DNA of 8,146 nucleotides from an uncultured Thermoplasmata archaeon (GTDB lineage Archaea; Thermoplasmatota; Thermoplasmata; Methanomassiliicoccales; Methanomethylophilaceae): the NCBI GenBank assembly GCA_946545675.1, contig CAMNNR010000056.1:1-8146 (forward strand), written 5' to 3'. Within the stretch, counting starts at the first letter, position 1. Every line of letters begins with the position of its first letter. A program made the position numbers and the translations under genes. Below, in pieces: positions 1-5,945 of the stretch. Below the pieces are notes generated by a model. The model had not been told where the DNA came from. It did not search any database and worked only from the letters and a program-made list of their open reading frames with translations.

Positions 1-1504
1 CGATTCCGAGGTCGTCGGAAGTGACGTTGCAGAACTCCTTCTCGTTGTAGTTCCTGAGGGTGTTGGCGACGAAGGTATCGATCTCGTCGGTGAAGACCAG
101 GACGTCGTAACCCTTCTCGGTGACGGGTTCCACCTGGGGCAGGTTCTTAGCGTGGGCGGCCGACTCGGCTGTCACGTAGTAGATCTTCTTCTGGTCCTCG
201 GGCATGGCCGAGACGTACTGTGCCAGCGATACCATCTTGTCCTCCTTGACGGAGCTGAACTGCAGGAGGTCCTTGAGCAGGTCGGCCTGTGCGCCGTACT
301 GGTCCACGACACCGTATTTGATCTGCTTGCCGAAGCTCTTCCAGAACTCGGCGTACTTCTCGGGCTCGTCCTTCATGAGGCGCTCGAGGTCCGCCTTGAT
401 CTTCTTGGTCAAGTTGCCGCCGACCATCTTCAGCTGGCGATCGTGCTGCAAGACCTCACGGGAGATGTTGAGACTGAAATCGGGCGAGTCAACGACTCCG
501 CGCACGAAGCGGAAGCAGTAGGGCAGGAGGTCCGCACACTTGTCCATGATGAGGACACCGTTACAGTAGAGCTGGAGTCCGGGCTCGGATTCCCGGGTGT
601 AGAAATCGTAAGGTGCCTTCGACGGGATGAATAGCATGGCCTTGTAGGTCACGTTACCCTCGACGTTAACCCTCACGACGGACACCGGGTCTTCGAAGTC
701 ATGGAACTTGTTCTTGTAGAATTCGATGCACTTGGCATCATCCACCTCTGACTTGGGTTTCTGCCAGATGGGGACCATGCTGTTGATGACCTTGTCGACC
801 TTGGTGGTGACATAGTCCTTCTTGGGATTGCCCTTGTCATCGACCTCGCCGGTCTCCTTCCACTCGCTCTCGTCCACGGTCATGTGGATAGGCCAGCGGA
901 TGTAGTCGGAATACTTCTCCACCAGTTCCCTGAGCCTCTCAATCTCCAGGAACTCACTGTATTCCTCGCCCTCCGCGTCTTCCTTGATGTGCATGATGAC
1001 GTCGGTACCGACAGTATCCTTCTCAGCAGGTGCGATGGTGTATCCGTCGACTCCGTCGCTGACCCACTTGTTGGCCTCGTCGGATCCTGCGGCCTTGGAG
1101 ATGACAGTGACATTGTCGGAAACCATGAATGCGGAGTAGAATCCCACTCCGAACTGACCGATGGCCTGGGAATCTGCCCCTTCTTCCACGGTCTTCTTGA
1201 ACTCCAGGGTTCCGCTATGTGCTATGTAACCGAGGTTCTTCTCCATCTCGTCGGCAGTCATTCCGATACCGTTATCGGAGACGGTGACCGTGCGGGCATC
1301 CTTGTCAACTGCGACGGATATCTTGAGGTCGTCCTTGTTGACTCCCAGCGAAGAATCGCTGAGTGATTTGTAATTGAGTTTGTCGATTGCGTCGGATGCG
1401 TTTGAGATCAGCTCCCTGAGGAAAATCTCCTTGTGGGTGTAAATGGAGTTGATCATCATGTCCAGTATACGCTTGGATTCCGTTTTGAATTGCCTTTTTG
1501 CCAT
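1..1504 (-). CDS. htpG: Molecular chaperone HtpG (Hsp90 family), 3' end cut off by the window
   Basis: This is a cytosolic ATP-dependent chaperone of the Hsp90 family, which acts as a dimer on partly folded client proteins. It is open from an ATG at 1504 to the window edge, giving 501 codons of a family usually about 610-630 residues; the C-terminal dimerisation region is missing. The N-terminal GHKL ATPase domain shows FLRELISNASDA, with the catalytic Glu31 and the Mg-binding Asn35, then DNGIGM (Asp77, adenine contact) and IGQFGVGFYSAF (about 115-126). The middle domain carries NISREVLQ with Arg349, which matches the arginine that contacts the ATP gamma-phosphate. The ATG lies 10 bases after a GGAG; another ATG just upstream is out of frame. 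It follows the transporter gene after 96 bases and has its own TATA-like box. Family identity is certain. Hsp90 is rare in archaea, so acquisition from bacteria is a reasonable inference. Confidence 0.97.
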   Translation of the reverse strand, partial: MAKRQFKTESKRILDMMINSIYTHKEIFLRELISNASDAIDKLNYKSLSDSSLGVNKDDLKISVAVDKDARTVTVSDNGIGMTADEMEKNLGYIAHSGTLEFKKTVEEGADSQAIGQFGVGFYSAFMVSDNVTVISKAAGSDEANKWVSDGVDGYTIAPAEKDTVGTDVIMHIKEDAEGEEYSEFLEIERLRELVEKYSDYIRWPIHMTVDESEWKETGEVDDKGNPKKDYVTTKVDKVINSMVPIWQKPKSEVDDAKCIEFYKNKFHDFEDPVSVVRVNVEGNVTYKAMLFIPSKAPYDFYTRESEPGLQLYCNGVLIMDKCADLLPYCFRFVRGVVDSPDFSLNISREVLQHDRQLKMVGGNLTKKIKADLERLMKDEPEKYAEFWKSFGKQIKYGVVDQYGAQADLLKDLLQFSSVKEDKMVSLAQYVSAMPEDQKKIYYVTAESAAHAKNLPQVEPVTEKGYDVLVFTDEIDTFVANTLRNYNEKEFCNVTSDDLGI

Positions 1505-1546
1505 TTCATTCAGACTCCGTTCTATGGCTCAGGATTGTTTAAACTT

Positions 1547-1554
1547 CTATATAA
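1547..1554 (-). promoter_or_regulatory. TATA-like box upstream of htpG
   Basis: The minus strand reads TTATATAG here, in the 96-base gap between the transporter stop and the htpG ATG. Its centre would place transcription start near 1525, leaving a leader of about 20 bases. That leader includes a GGAG (1516-1519), a plausible ribosome binding site. This suggests htpG can be transcribed on its own, not only by read-through from the transporter. No obvious T-run terminator for the transporter precedes it. The site is called from sequence and spacing alone. Confidence 0.5.
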
Positions 1555-1600
1555 CTATTTCTCAACTACTGGTTGAATAGACCCTGTTTCCGACCCTGAG

Positions 1601-2920
1601 TCAGAAGCTGATGAAGGAACTGACGAATATGATTGCCACCAGTATGGGGCAGACCCATTTGATCATCAGGGGATAGAGATACTTCCCGACGAAGGGCATC
1701 TCGTATTGGATCTCCTCCTGTATGACCTTTGTTCCGATGATATGCCCTACGAATATACAGCACAGGAATGCGACTATCGGCATCATCAGAGTGTTGGAGA
1801 CGTAATCGAATAGGTCTAACAGGTTCTTCCCATCGATTGTGATGTAATCCAACGGACCGTATCCGAGACTGATAAGGGCTCCCGCGATGAATGTGGGGAT
1901 CATCACGATGGTGACCGCTTTGGTACGATCCTTCTTGAAACTGTCGATGACAGTCGAGGACACGGCTTCCAGAACGGAAACCGCGGAAGTGATAGCTGCG
2001 AAGAGGACCATCACGAAGAAGATGAGTGCGACCACCTGTCCGGCAGGGATCTCCGCGAAGATCTTCGGCAGGGTCATGAAGACGAGACCGGCACCGCCAT
2101 GGGTCATGGCGTCAGGAGCGTATACGTAGGCCATGGGGATTATGAGCATACCTGCAATAATCGCCACTGCGGTATCGATGAGGATGATGGATATCGAACA
2201 TCTCTCGATGCTCTCCTCCTTGTTGAAATAGGAACCGTAAGTAATCAGGATACCCATCGCGATGGAAAGGGAGAAGAATGCCTGTCCCAGAGCAGCCGTG
2301 AACGTGGATGCGTCCACATCCTGGAGATGGAATCCGAAGTAATACGCGATACCGTCACTAGCACTGGGAAGAGTGGCGCAGTAGATGACCAGGGCCACAA
2401 GCAGCACCAGGAATATGGGCATGAATATCAAACTGAACTTCTCGACACCCTTTCCGACTCCAAGGTAGACCACGATTGCGGTGAATACAGCGAAGACCGC
2501 GAAAGCGGCAACAGCCTCGTATGAACCTGCGAAATCCGTGAAATAACTGGCACCGGTCATATCGGTCCCGACGCAATATCCACAGAGGTATGCAATCAGC
2601 CAACCGCCAATCACACAATAGTACGGAAGGATTATGGCAGGCACCCAGGAACTCAGGATACCGATAATCCTGGCTTTTGGATGAAGTTCGGTGTATGCCT
2701 CGATCGGACTCTTACGGGTCTTCCTTCCGATAGCGATCTCGGTAACCATCATGACAAGTCCGAAAATCAGGACGATGAAGATGTAAATGAGAACGAAAGT
2801 GCCTCCGCCGTGCATCGCGGCTTCGGTGGGGAATCTCCAGATGTTACCTAAACCGACTGCTGATGCTGCAGTGGCAATGATGAAACCCCTTCTACCGTTG
2901 AAGACTCCGCGTTCCGACAT
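1601..2920 (-). CDS. Sodium-dependent transporter of the SNF/NSS family (LeuT fold)
   Basis: This 439-residue inner-membrane protein belongs to the neurotransmitter:sodium symporter family. Prokaryotic members (LeuT, MhsT, Tyt1) import amino acids with Na+ and have about 440-520 residues. TM1 has the family signature AVGLGNIWRFP (21-31); Asn26 corresponds to a Na1-site residue and Arg29 to the extracellular gate arginine. TM6 carries FFSLSIAMG (215-223), the unwound segment that lines the substrate site. TM8 has AAITSAVS, with Thr311/Ser312 matching Na2-site residues. Asp372 in LFDYVSNT matches the gate aspartate of TM10. After TM10 I can see one clear further helix at 419-437, so 11 helices is likely, as in MhsT. 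The substrate cannot be told from sequence; amino acids are the best guess. The start ATG directly follows a promoter, and the protein ends with TGA. It lies between the Fic gene and htpG, each separated by a promoter-like gap, so it is probably a single-gene unit. Confidence 0.93.
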   Translation of the reverse strand: MSERGVFNGRRGFIIATAASAVGLGNIWRFPTEAAMHGGGTFVLIYIFIVLIFGLVMMVTEIAIGRKTRKSPIEAYTELHPKARIIGILSSWVPAIILPYYCVIGGWLIAYLCGYCVGTDMTGASYFTDFAGSYEAVAAFAVFAVFTAIVVYLGVGKGVEKFSLIFMPIFLVLLVALVIYCATLPSASDGIAYYFGFHLQDVDASTFTAALGQAFFSLSIAMGILITYGSYFNKEESIERCSISIILIDTAVAIIAGMLIIPMAYVYAPDAMTHGGAGLVFMTLPKIFAEIPAGQVVALIFFVMVLFAAITSAVSVLEAVSSTVIDSFKKDRTKAVTIVMIPTFIAGALISLGYGPLDYITIDGKNLLDLFDYVSNTLMMPIVAFLCCIFVGHIIGTKVIQEEIQYEMPFVGKYLYPLMIKWVCPILVAIIFVSSFISF

Positions 2921-3058
2921 TGACCCGCTGCATTTTTTGTATATATTTAACGTCTAGTTTACATTTTCACAAAAATATCAATATAAATTTCAGTAAATAT
3001 CCTAATAACTCACTGATTCTTGGAAAAGTGGACTGGCTATCAGATTTTATTCCGACAT
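2921..3058. other. A+T-rich spacer between the Fic gene and the transporter gene
   Basis: This 138-base gap is much richer in A+T than the flanking genes. On the minus strand it contains a TTTTT run (2971-2975) that could help terminate Fic transcription, a second weaker TATA-like stretch (AAATTTATATTG, 2979-2990), and the strong box at 2939-2951. One copy of the 12-bp tandem repeat at the end of the Fic gene lies at its right end. I see no coding region or structured RNA in it. Confidence 0.5.
2939..2951 (-). promoter_or_regulatory. Strong TATA-like box for the transporter gene, close to its start codon
   Basis: The minus strand reads TTAAATATATAC, one of the best archaeal TATA matches in the window. 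Its centre (about 2945) is only about 25 bases upstream of the ATG at 2920. Archaeal transcription normally starts about 25 bases from the box centre, so the mRNA would be leaderless or have a leader of a few bases. The bases before the ATG (GCGGGTCA) contain no convincing ribosome binding site, which agrees. Confidence 0.6.
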
Positions 3059-3070
3059 TTATTCCGACAT
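3047..3070. repeat. Perfect 12-bp tandem duplication over the Fic stop codon
   Basis: The 12-base unit TTATTCCGACAT occurs twice, head to tail, at 3047-3058 and 3059-3070. On the minus strand each copy reads ATGTCGGAATAA, that is Met-Ser-Glu-stop in the Fic frame. Translation ends in the first copy met by the ribosome (3059-3070), and the second copy lies just beyond as untranslated DNA with an in-frame back-up stop. This looks like a recent replication-slippage event. Confidence 0.9.
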
Positions 3071-3796
3071 TGTCCATCTGCCAGTCTTCTTCGCACCCTC
3101 GCGGACAATAAGTCCGTCTGCCTTCAAGGATGCCAGGGTGCGCTCGACTGTCCTGTCTGAAACGCCCAGTGCTTTTGATACCTCCCCGGCGGTAGTGAAT
3201 CTCCCCTCTGAGATTAGCGTCAAGATTTTCCCTCTGAGATCGCTTGTTTCATCAAGCAGTTTGAGAAGAGTGTCCCTTATGATTTCCAGCATATACTCGA
3301 TGAATGGAGATGTATCGTTAGCATCAGTTGCGACCCTGATTGCGTGATAATATGAAGATTGCGTATCTCTGATTACGGATTCGATTGGAATCCATTCGAA
3401 CAGTGGGTTCCATCTGGAGAGTATCAACGTCTGCCATAATCTCCCAACTCTCCCGTTTCCATCGGTAAACGGATGAATGTACTCGAACTCGTGATGGAAC
3501 ACACAACTGACTATCAGGGGGTGATGCTCTGATGAATGGGCCCAATCTATCAGTTCATTGATGAATTTGGGAACAAAGTCGGGAGGAGGTGCGTAATGAA
3601 TGACCTCCCCTGTAGCGGAATTTACCACGTTTACACCAACAGTTCTGAATATGCCAGACTGATCTGTCAGACCGTTCATCATCACTTGATGTAACTTGAG
3701 GAGATCGTTAACCGAGTATGGATCGATGTCAGGCAACAACTTGTAAGCTTCGATTGCGTTCTTGACTTCCAGAATATCCTGTTGTGGCCCGATCAC
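3059..3796 (-). CDS. Fic-domain AMPylase, catalytic part plus C-terminal winged helix (downstream piece of a split gene)
   Basis: Fic enzymes transfer AMP (or related groups) from nucleotides to hydroxyl side chains of target proteins. This 245-residue piece holds the complete catalytic motif HPFTDGNGRVGR (108-119), with catalytic His108, Asp112 and the phosphate-binding GNGR. An upstream flap segment, SGIFRTVGVNVVN (47-59), positions the target. Residues about 185-245 look like a winged helix-turn-helix (TTAGEVSKALGVSDRTVERT), common at the C terminus of stand-alone Fic proteins. The residues before the Fic core (IGPQQDILEVKNAIEAY) belong to the linker after the N-terminal inhibitory domain. 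That domain is encoded upstream in another frame (3793-4011). The only start fitting this piece is a GTG at 3796 inside a GTGA overlap with the upstream stop. Either a single base was lost from a gene of about 317 residues, or this is a translationally coupled pair. DNA here is visibly A+T-richer than the flanking genes, suggesting transfer. The target is unknown. Confidence 0.85.
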   Translation of the reverse strand: MIGPQQDILEVKNAIEAYKLLPDIDPYSVNDLLKLHQVMMNGLTDQSGIFRTVGVNVVNSATGEVIHYAPPPDFVPKFINELIDWAHSSEHHPLIVSCVFHHEFEYIHPFTDGNGRVGRLWQTLILSRWNPLFEWIPIESVIRDTQSSYYHAIRVATDANDTSPFIEYMLEIIRDTLLKLLDETSDLRGKILTLISEGRFTTAGEVSKALGVSDRTVERTLASLKADGLIVREGAKKTGRWTMSE

Positions 3797-4011
3797 GCGC
3801 TGCCATCTACAATGTCAGTAACCTGGGATACGGTAAGAGAATTGGCTTCGATCTGCAAAGAGGATTGGATCGACTTGATTCTGTTTCTTTTCCTCAGCTC
3901 AAGATCGCTGCAATCATTGCTGAGTTCTACCCTGATCATCAACTCAGAGATTTCCGAGATAAGATTGATACTCTCTGCGGAAACTGTAAACTTTGGTTGA
4001 TAATCGGACAT
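3793..4011 (-). CDS. Fic N-terminal inhibitory domain as a separate 72-residue frame (upstream piece of the split gene)
   Basis: This short frame matches the N-terminal domain of class II Fic proteins. It begins YQPKFTVSAESINLISEISEL and continues with RKRNRIKSIQSSLQIEANSL, where the family usually has SSLAIEGNTL-like sequence. Ser51, Glu55 and Asn57 correspond to the inhibitory helix (S/T)xxxE(G/N); its glutamate normally blocks ATP binding in the Fic active site. Here Ala56 replaces the usual Gly. The frame stops (TGA 3793-3795) at the point where family members continue with GKRVLGP-like residues. The equivalent VIGPQQD follows in the other frame, so exactly one base is missing relative to a continuous gene. 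Start ATG 4011 has GGGAG four bases upstream, and a TATA-like box lies about 35 bases upstream. As it stands it resembles a stand-alone Fic antitoxin, as in VbhA/VbhT-type pairs; a mutated or misassembled single gene is equally possible. Confidence 0.7.
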   Translation of the reverse strand: MSDYQPKFTVSAESINLISEISELMIRVELSNDCSDLELRKRNRIKSIQSSLQIEANSLTVSQVTDIVDGSA

Positions 4012-4041
4012 GAATCTCCCAAACCGAGAGATGTGATAAAG

Positions 4042-4051
4042 TTATAATAAA
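4042..4051 (-). promoter_or_regulatory. TATA-like box upstream of the Fic gene
   Basis: The minus strand reads TTTATTATAA just past the tRNA-Ala 3' end (CCA at 4052-4054). Its centre is about 35 bases from the ATG at 4011, placing transcription start near 4020 and leaving a very short leader with GGGAG (4016-4020). The Fic gene thus probably has its own promoter butted against the tRNA gene. Confidence 0.45.
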
Positions 4052-4127
4052 TGGTGGACAGGGCGAGATTCGAACTCGCGACCTCTACAATGCCAATGTA
4101 GCGATCTTCCAACTGATCTACCTGCCC
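4052..4127 (-). tRNA. tRNA-Ala, anticodon GGC, CCA encoded
   Basis: The gene folds into a complete cloverleaf. The acceptor stem GGGCAGG pairs with CCTGTCC and contains the G3:U70 wobble that identifies alanine tRNAs. The D arm is GATC-AGTTGGAA-GATC. The anticodon arm is CTACA-TTGGCAT-TGTAG, with anticodon GGC reading GCC codons. The T arm is GCGAG-TTCGAAT-CTCGC. The discriminator is A (4055), followed directly by an encoded CCA (4052-4054). No intron is seen. It lies 70 bases downstream of purF and 40 bases upstream of the Fic gene. The position of the accessory-looking Fic gene next to it fits the habit of mobile DNA inserting at tRNA genes, but I found no convincing second copy of the tRNA end. 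Confidence 0.97.
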
Positions 4128-4153
4128 GTTGGATAGTCGGAGATTGGATTGCT

Positions 4154-4163
4154 GTAAATAAAG
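4154..4163 (-). promoter_or_regulatory. TATA-like box for the tRNA-Ala gene
   Basis: The minus strand reads CTTTATTTAC, centred about 31 bases before the first base of the mature tRNA. That is a normal archaeal distance if transcription starts a few bases upstream of the 5' end. It is the only A/T-rich box in the 70-base gap after purF. Confidence 0.45.
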
Positions 4164-4197
4164 GTTTGTACAGGAGGGGAAGCTGAGAAATAGGCAC

Positions 4198-5604
4198 TCA
4201 CTTGAGATCGGTGAGTTTGGTCTGGTACCTGTGCTCCTCTCCCTCGATCTTGGTGGGGTACTTACCGTTGACACATGCAAGGCACAGGTCGCCGCCAGAA
4301 AGTCCGATAGCCTCGATGACGCCTTCGATGCTGATATAACCCAGACTGTCGGCTCCGATGATCTCCCTGATCTCGTCGACAGTGTGTTTGTTGGCGATGA
4401 ACTGCTCGCGGTTCTTCATATCGATACCGTAGAAACAGGGTGCGATGATGGGAGGGCTGCCGACACGGACATGGACCTCCTTGGCTCCTGCGTCCCTGAG
4501 CATGGTGACCAGCTTCTTGAGGGTGGTACCCCTGACGATGCTGTCGTCGATGATGAGTATCCTCTTACCGTCGACGGTGCTCTTGATGGGGATCATCTTG
4601 TTGGAGACGGCCTTCTCCCTGGTGGCCTGATCGGGCATGATGAAGGTACGGTCTGCGAACCTGTTCTTCATGAACCCTTCCTCGTAGGGGATTCCGGATT
4701 CGATGGAGAATCCGATGGCGTGTGCCCTGCCGGAATCGGGTATGGGCATTACAAGGTCGACATCGGCGGGGTGCTCGCGGGCAAGGACCCTTCCGATGTT
4801 CTTCCTCACATTGTAGACCTCACATCCGTCGATGACGGAGTCGGGCCTTGCGAAGTAGACCCACTCGAAGAAACAGTGGGCGTAAGCGTTACGGGTTGTG
4901 GGAGCGTAGGATTTGAACGAATCCTTGAAGATCTCAACGATCTCGCCGGGAGCTACGTCCCTGACGATCTCACCCCCAAGTGCGTATATGGCACTGGATT
5001 CGGAACAAACCATGTACCCATCGTCGAGTTTTCCGATGATGAGGGGCCTGATTCCGAGTGGGTCCCTTATTCCGAAGAGCCTGCCGTTGACGAGGAGGCA
5101 CAGCGCATATGCGCCATCGATCTCGGACATGATTCCTCTGATCGCTTTGACAAGGTCCTGTTCAGGACCCATACGGCGGCTCAGGAGGTTGATGATGAGT
5201 TCGGTGTCGGAATCGGTCTGGAATACCGCACCCTGCTCCATATAGGTGGTCTTGAGTTTCTCGTAATTGGTGAGGTCCCCGTTATGTGCCAGCGCAATCA
5301 TTCCGAAGGCGGTGGTCATGGTCATGGGCTGGGCGTTCTTGGCGCCCTTCCCACCTGTAGTTGCATAACGGACGTGGCCGATTCCGACCTGTCCCTGAAT
5401 GTTTTCGATACGCTCTTTAGGCAGAGCGATCTGGACCAGACCGGCGTCCTTGACGGTGTTGATGATCTCGCCGTCGAAAACCGAGACGCCGGCACTGTCC
5501 TGTCCGCGGTGTTGGATTATCATCAGGGCCTTCTGCAGGTCTGCGACAATGTGGTGCTCGGCACTTATGCCCACCACGCCGCAGTAATGCCTCGGCCCAG
5601 ACAT
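4198..5604 (-). CDS. purF: Amidophosphoribosyltransferase (glutamine PRPP amidotransferase), Fe-S type
   Basis: PurF makes 5-phosphoribosylamine from PRPP and glutamine, the first committed step of purine synthesis in the cytoplasm. The 468-residue length is normal. Seven residues (MSGPRHY) precede CGVVGI; Cys8 is the expected nucleophile of the class II amidotransferase domain, so this short propeptide must be removed. The glutaminase domain also shows GHVRYATTG (76-84), HNGDLTN (107-113) and Asp131/Asp133. The phosphoribosyltransferase domain has the PRPP loop ILIIDDSIVRGTT (349-361). Four cysteines, Cys244, Cys390, Cys441 and Cys444 (CLAC), match the [4Fe-4S] ligands of the Bacillus-type enzyme, so oxygen sensitivity is likely. 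The start ATG lies 9 bases after the rpl37e stop, which provides an AAGGGA ribosome binding site. The two genes therefore share a transcript, and feedback by nucleotides is expected from the family. Stop is TGA. Confidence 0.97.
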   Translation of the reverse strand: MSGPRHYCGVVGISAEHHIVADLQKALMIIQHRGQDSAGVSVFDGEIINTVKDAGLVQIALPKERIENIQGQVGIGHVRYATTGGKGAKNAQPMTMTTAFGMIALAHNGDLTNYEKLKTTYMEQGAVFQTDSDTELIINLLSRRMGPEQDLVKAIRGIMSEIDGAYALCLLVNGRLFGIRDPLGIRPLIIGKLDDGYMVCSESSAIYALGGEIVRDVAPGEIVEIFKDSFKSYAPTTRNAYAHCFFEWVYFARPDSVIDGCEVYNVRKNIGRVLAREHPADVDLVMPIPDSGRAHAIGFSIESGIPYEEGFMKNRFADRTFIMPDQATREKAVSNKMIPIKSTVDGKRILIIDDSIVRGTTLKKLVTMLRDAGAKEVHVRVGSPPIIAPCFYGIDMKNREQFIANKHTVDEIREIIGADSLGYISIEGVIEAIGLSGGDLCLACVNGKYPTKIEGEEHRYQTKLTDLK

Positions 5605-5613
5605 CTAATCCCT

Positions 5614-5784
5614 TCACTCGTGGATTTTTGCCCAGCTGTAGCTTCTGATCCTGGCGGTCTTTCCGTAACCGCAGGAGGCACAGATTCCCTTCCTGACGCT
5701 GTAAGAGCGCTTTCCGCACCTGCGGCAGGGGATGTGAGTCTTGTGTTTGTTGTGCCTTCCCTGAGCTGCTGTTCCTGCTCCCAT
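5614..5784 (-). CDS. rpl37e: Large ribosomal subunit protein L37e (56 residues)
   Basis: L37e is a small basic zinc-ribbon protein of the archaeal and eukaryotic 50S/60S subunit, absent from bacteria. The frame begins [17 protein letters not shown], matching the conserved family N terminus, followed by [16 protein letters not shown] and CASCGYGK. Cys20, Cys23, Cys35 and Cys38 form the zinc-binding C-x2-C...C-x2-C pattern. It ends [10 protein letters not shown]. The length is typical. The ATG at 5784 lies 9 bases after GGAG (5794-5797), a good ribosome binding site. It is followed after 9 bases by purF, an arrangement found in many archaea. In those genomes an LSm (Sm-like) gene usually sits directly upstream; here there is instead a leader with inverted repeats. 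This gene is the best evidence that the window is archaeal. Confidence 0.95.
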   Translation of the reverse strand: MGAGTAAQGRHNKHKTHIPCRRCGKRSYSVRKGICASCGYGKTARIRSYSWAKIHE

Positions 5785-5809
5785 TGTTAATGTCTCCTTT
5801 GATTTGTAT

Positions 5810-5824
5810 CCGTCCCGCGGACGG
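5810..5824 (-). repeat. Perfect 6-bp hairpin in the rpl37e-purF leader
   Basis: CCGTCC and GGACGG are exact inverted repeats separated by three bases. In the mRNA this G+C-rich hairpin would sit 12 bases upstream of the GGAG ribosome binding site of rpl37e, between the predicted transcription start and the gene. No T-run follows, so it is not a terminator. It could influence translation or be a protein-binding site. Confidence 0.6.
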
Positions 5825-5885
5825 TCGGCTTACCGGTCCAGTCAGTACTACTAAACGGTACTCGATAGCCTTATCTGAGATTGCC

Positions 5886-5901
5886 ATACTGCAAACAGTA
5901 T
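5886..5901. promoter_or_regulatory. Perfect palindrome just downstream of the predicted rpl37e transcription start
   Basis: The minus strand reads ATACTGTTTGCAGTAT: 6-bp arms with a 4-base centre. It lies about 30 bases after the TATA-like box (5927-5936), at or just past the expected start site. That is where archaeal repressors commonly bind to block the polymerase. A leader hairpin is the alternative. No regulator gene is present in the window. Confidence 0.45.
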
Positions 5902-5914
5902 AAGAAAGTATCGT

Positions 5915-5945
5915 GCTCCCTTTTCTTATTATATAGGAAAGGAGC
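5915..5945. repeat. Imperfect dyad enclosing the rpl37e TATA box
   Basis: Arms GCTCCTTT (5938-5945, minus strand) and AAGGGAGC (5915-5922) pair over 8 positions with one G-U, enclosing the A/T-rich promoter core. The left arm starts directly after the TGA of the cysteine-cluster gene. As RNA it could be a hairpin at the end of the pyrC-side transcript, although no T-run follows it. As DNA it could be an operator that straddles the TATA box. Confidence 0.45.
5927..5936 (-). promoter_or_regulatory. TATA-like box for the rpl37e-purF transcript
   Basis: The minus strand reads CTATATAATA, a strong archaeal TATA match within the 161-base gap after the cysteine-cluster gene. Transcription would start near 5905, giving a leader of about 120 bases, long for this window. 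The leader carries a palindrome and a hairpin. I see no convincing short gene in it; an open frame through it continues over rpl37e and purF in the wrong frame. Confidence 0.55.

Noticed and set aside
152..1366. Plus-strand open frames of 105-160 codons
   Set aside because: All are antisense to htpG, whose conserved residues run without a break on the minus strand.
3793..3795. Recoding of the TGA in the Fic gene (for example as selenocysteine)
   Set aside because: The downstream Fic residues lie in a different frame, so reading through TGA would not restore the protein. No selenocysteine insertion structure was seen.
3026..4062. Possible attachment-site pair flanking the Fic gene (tRNA-Ala 3' end and a GTGGAC near 3026)
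   Set aside because: Only about six contiguous bases match and the surrounding similarity is poor. No integrase is present. This is not enough for an att site.
4231..5790. A 519-codon open frame on the plus strand
   Set aside because: It lies antisense to purF and rpl37e, both certain from motifs. Its composition (many Asp, Gly, Val) is what results from reading the complement of a codon-biased gene. It is a shadow.
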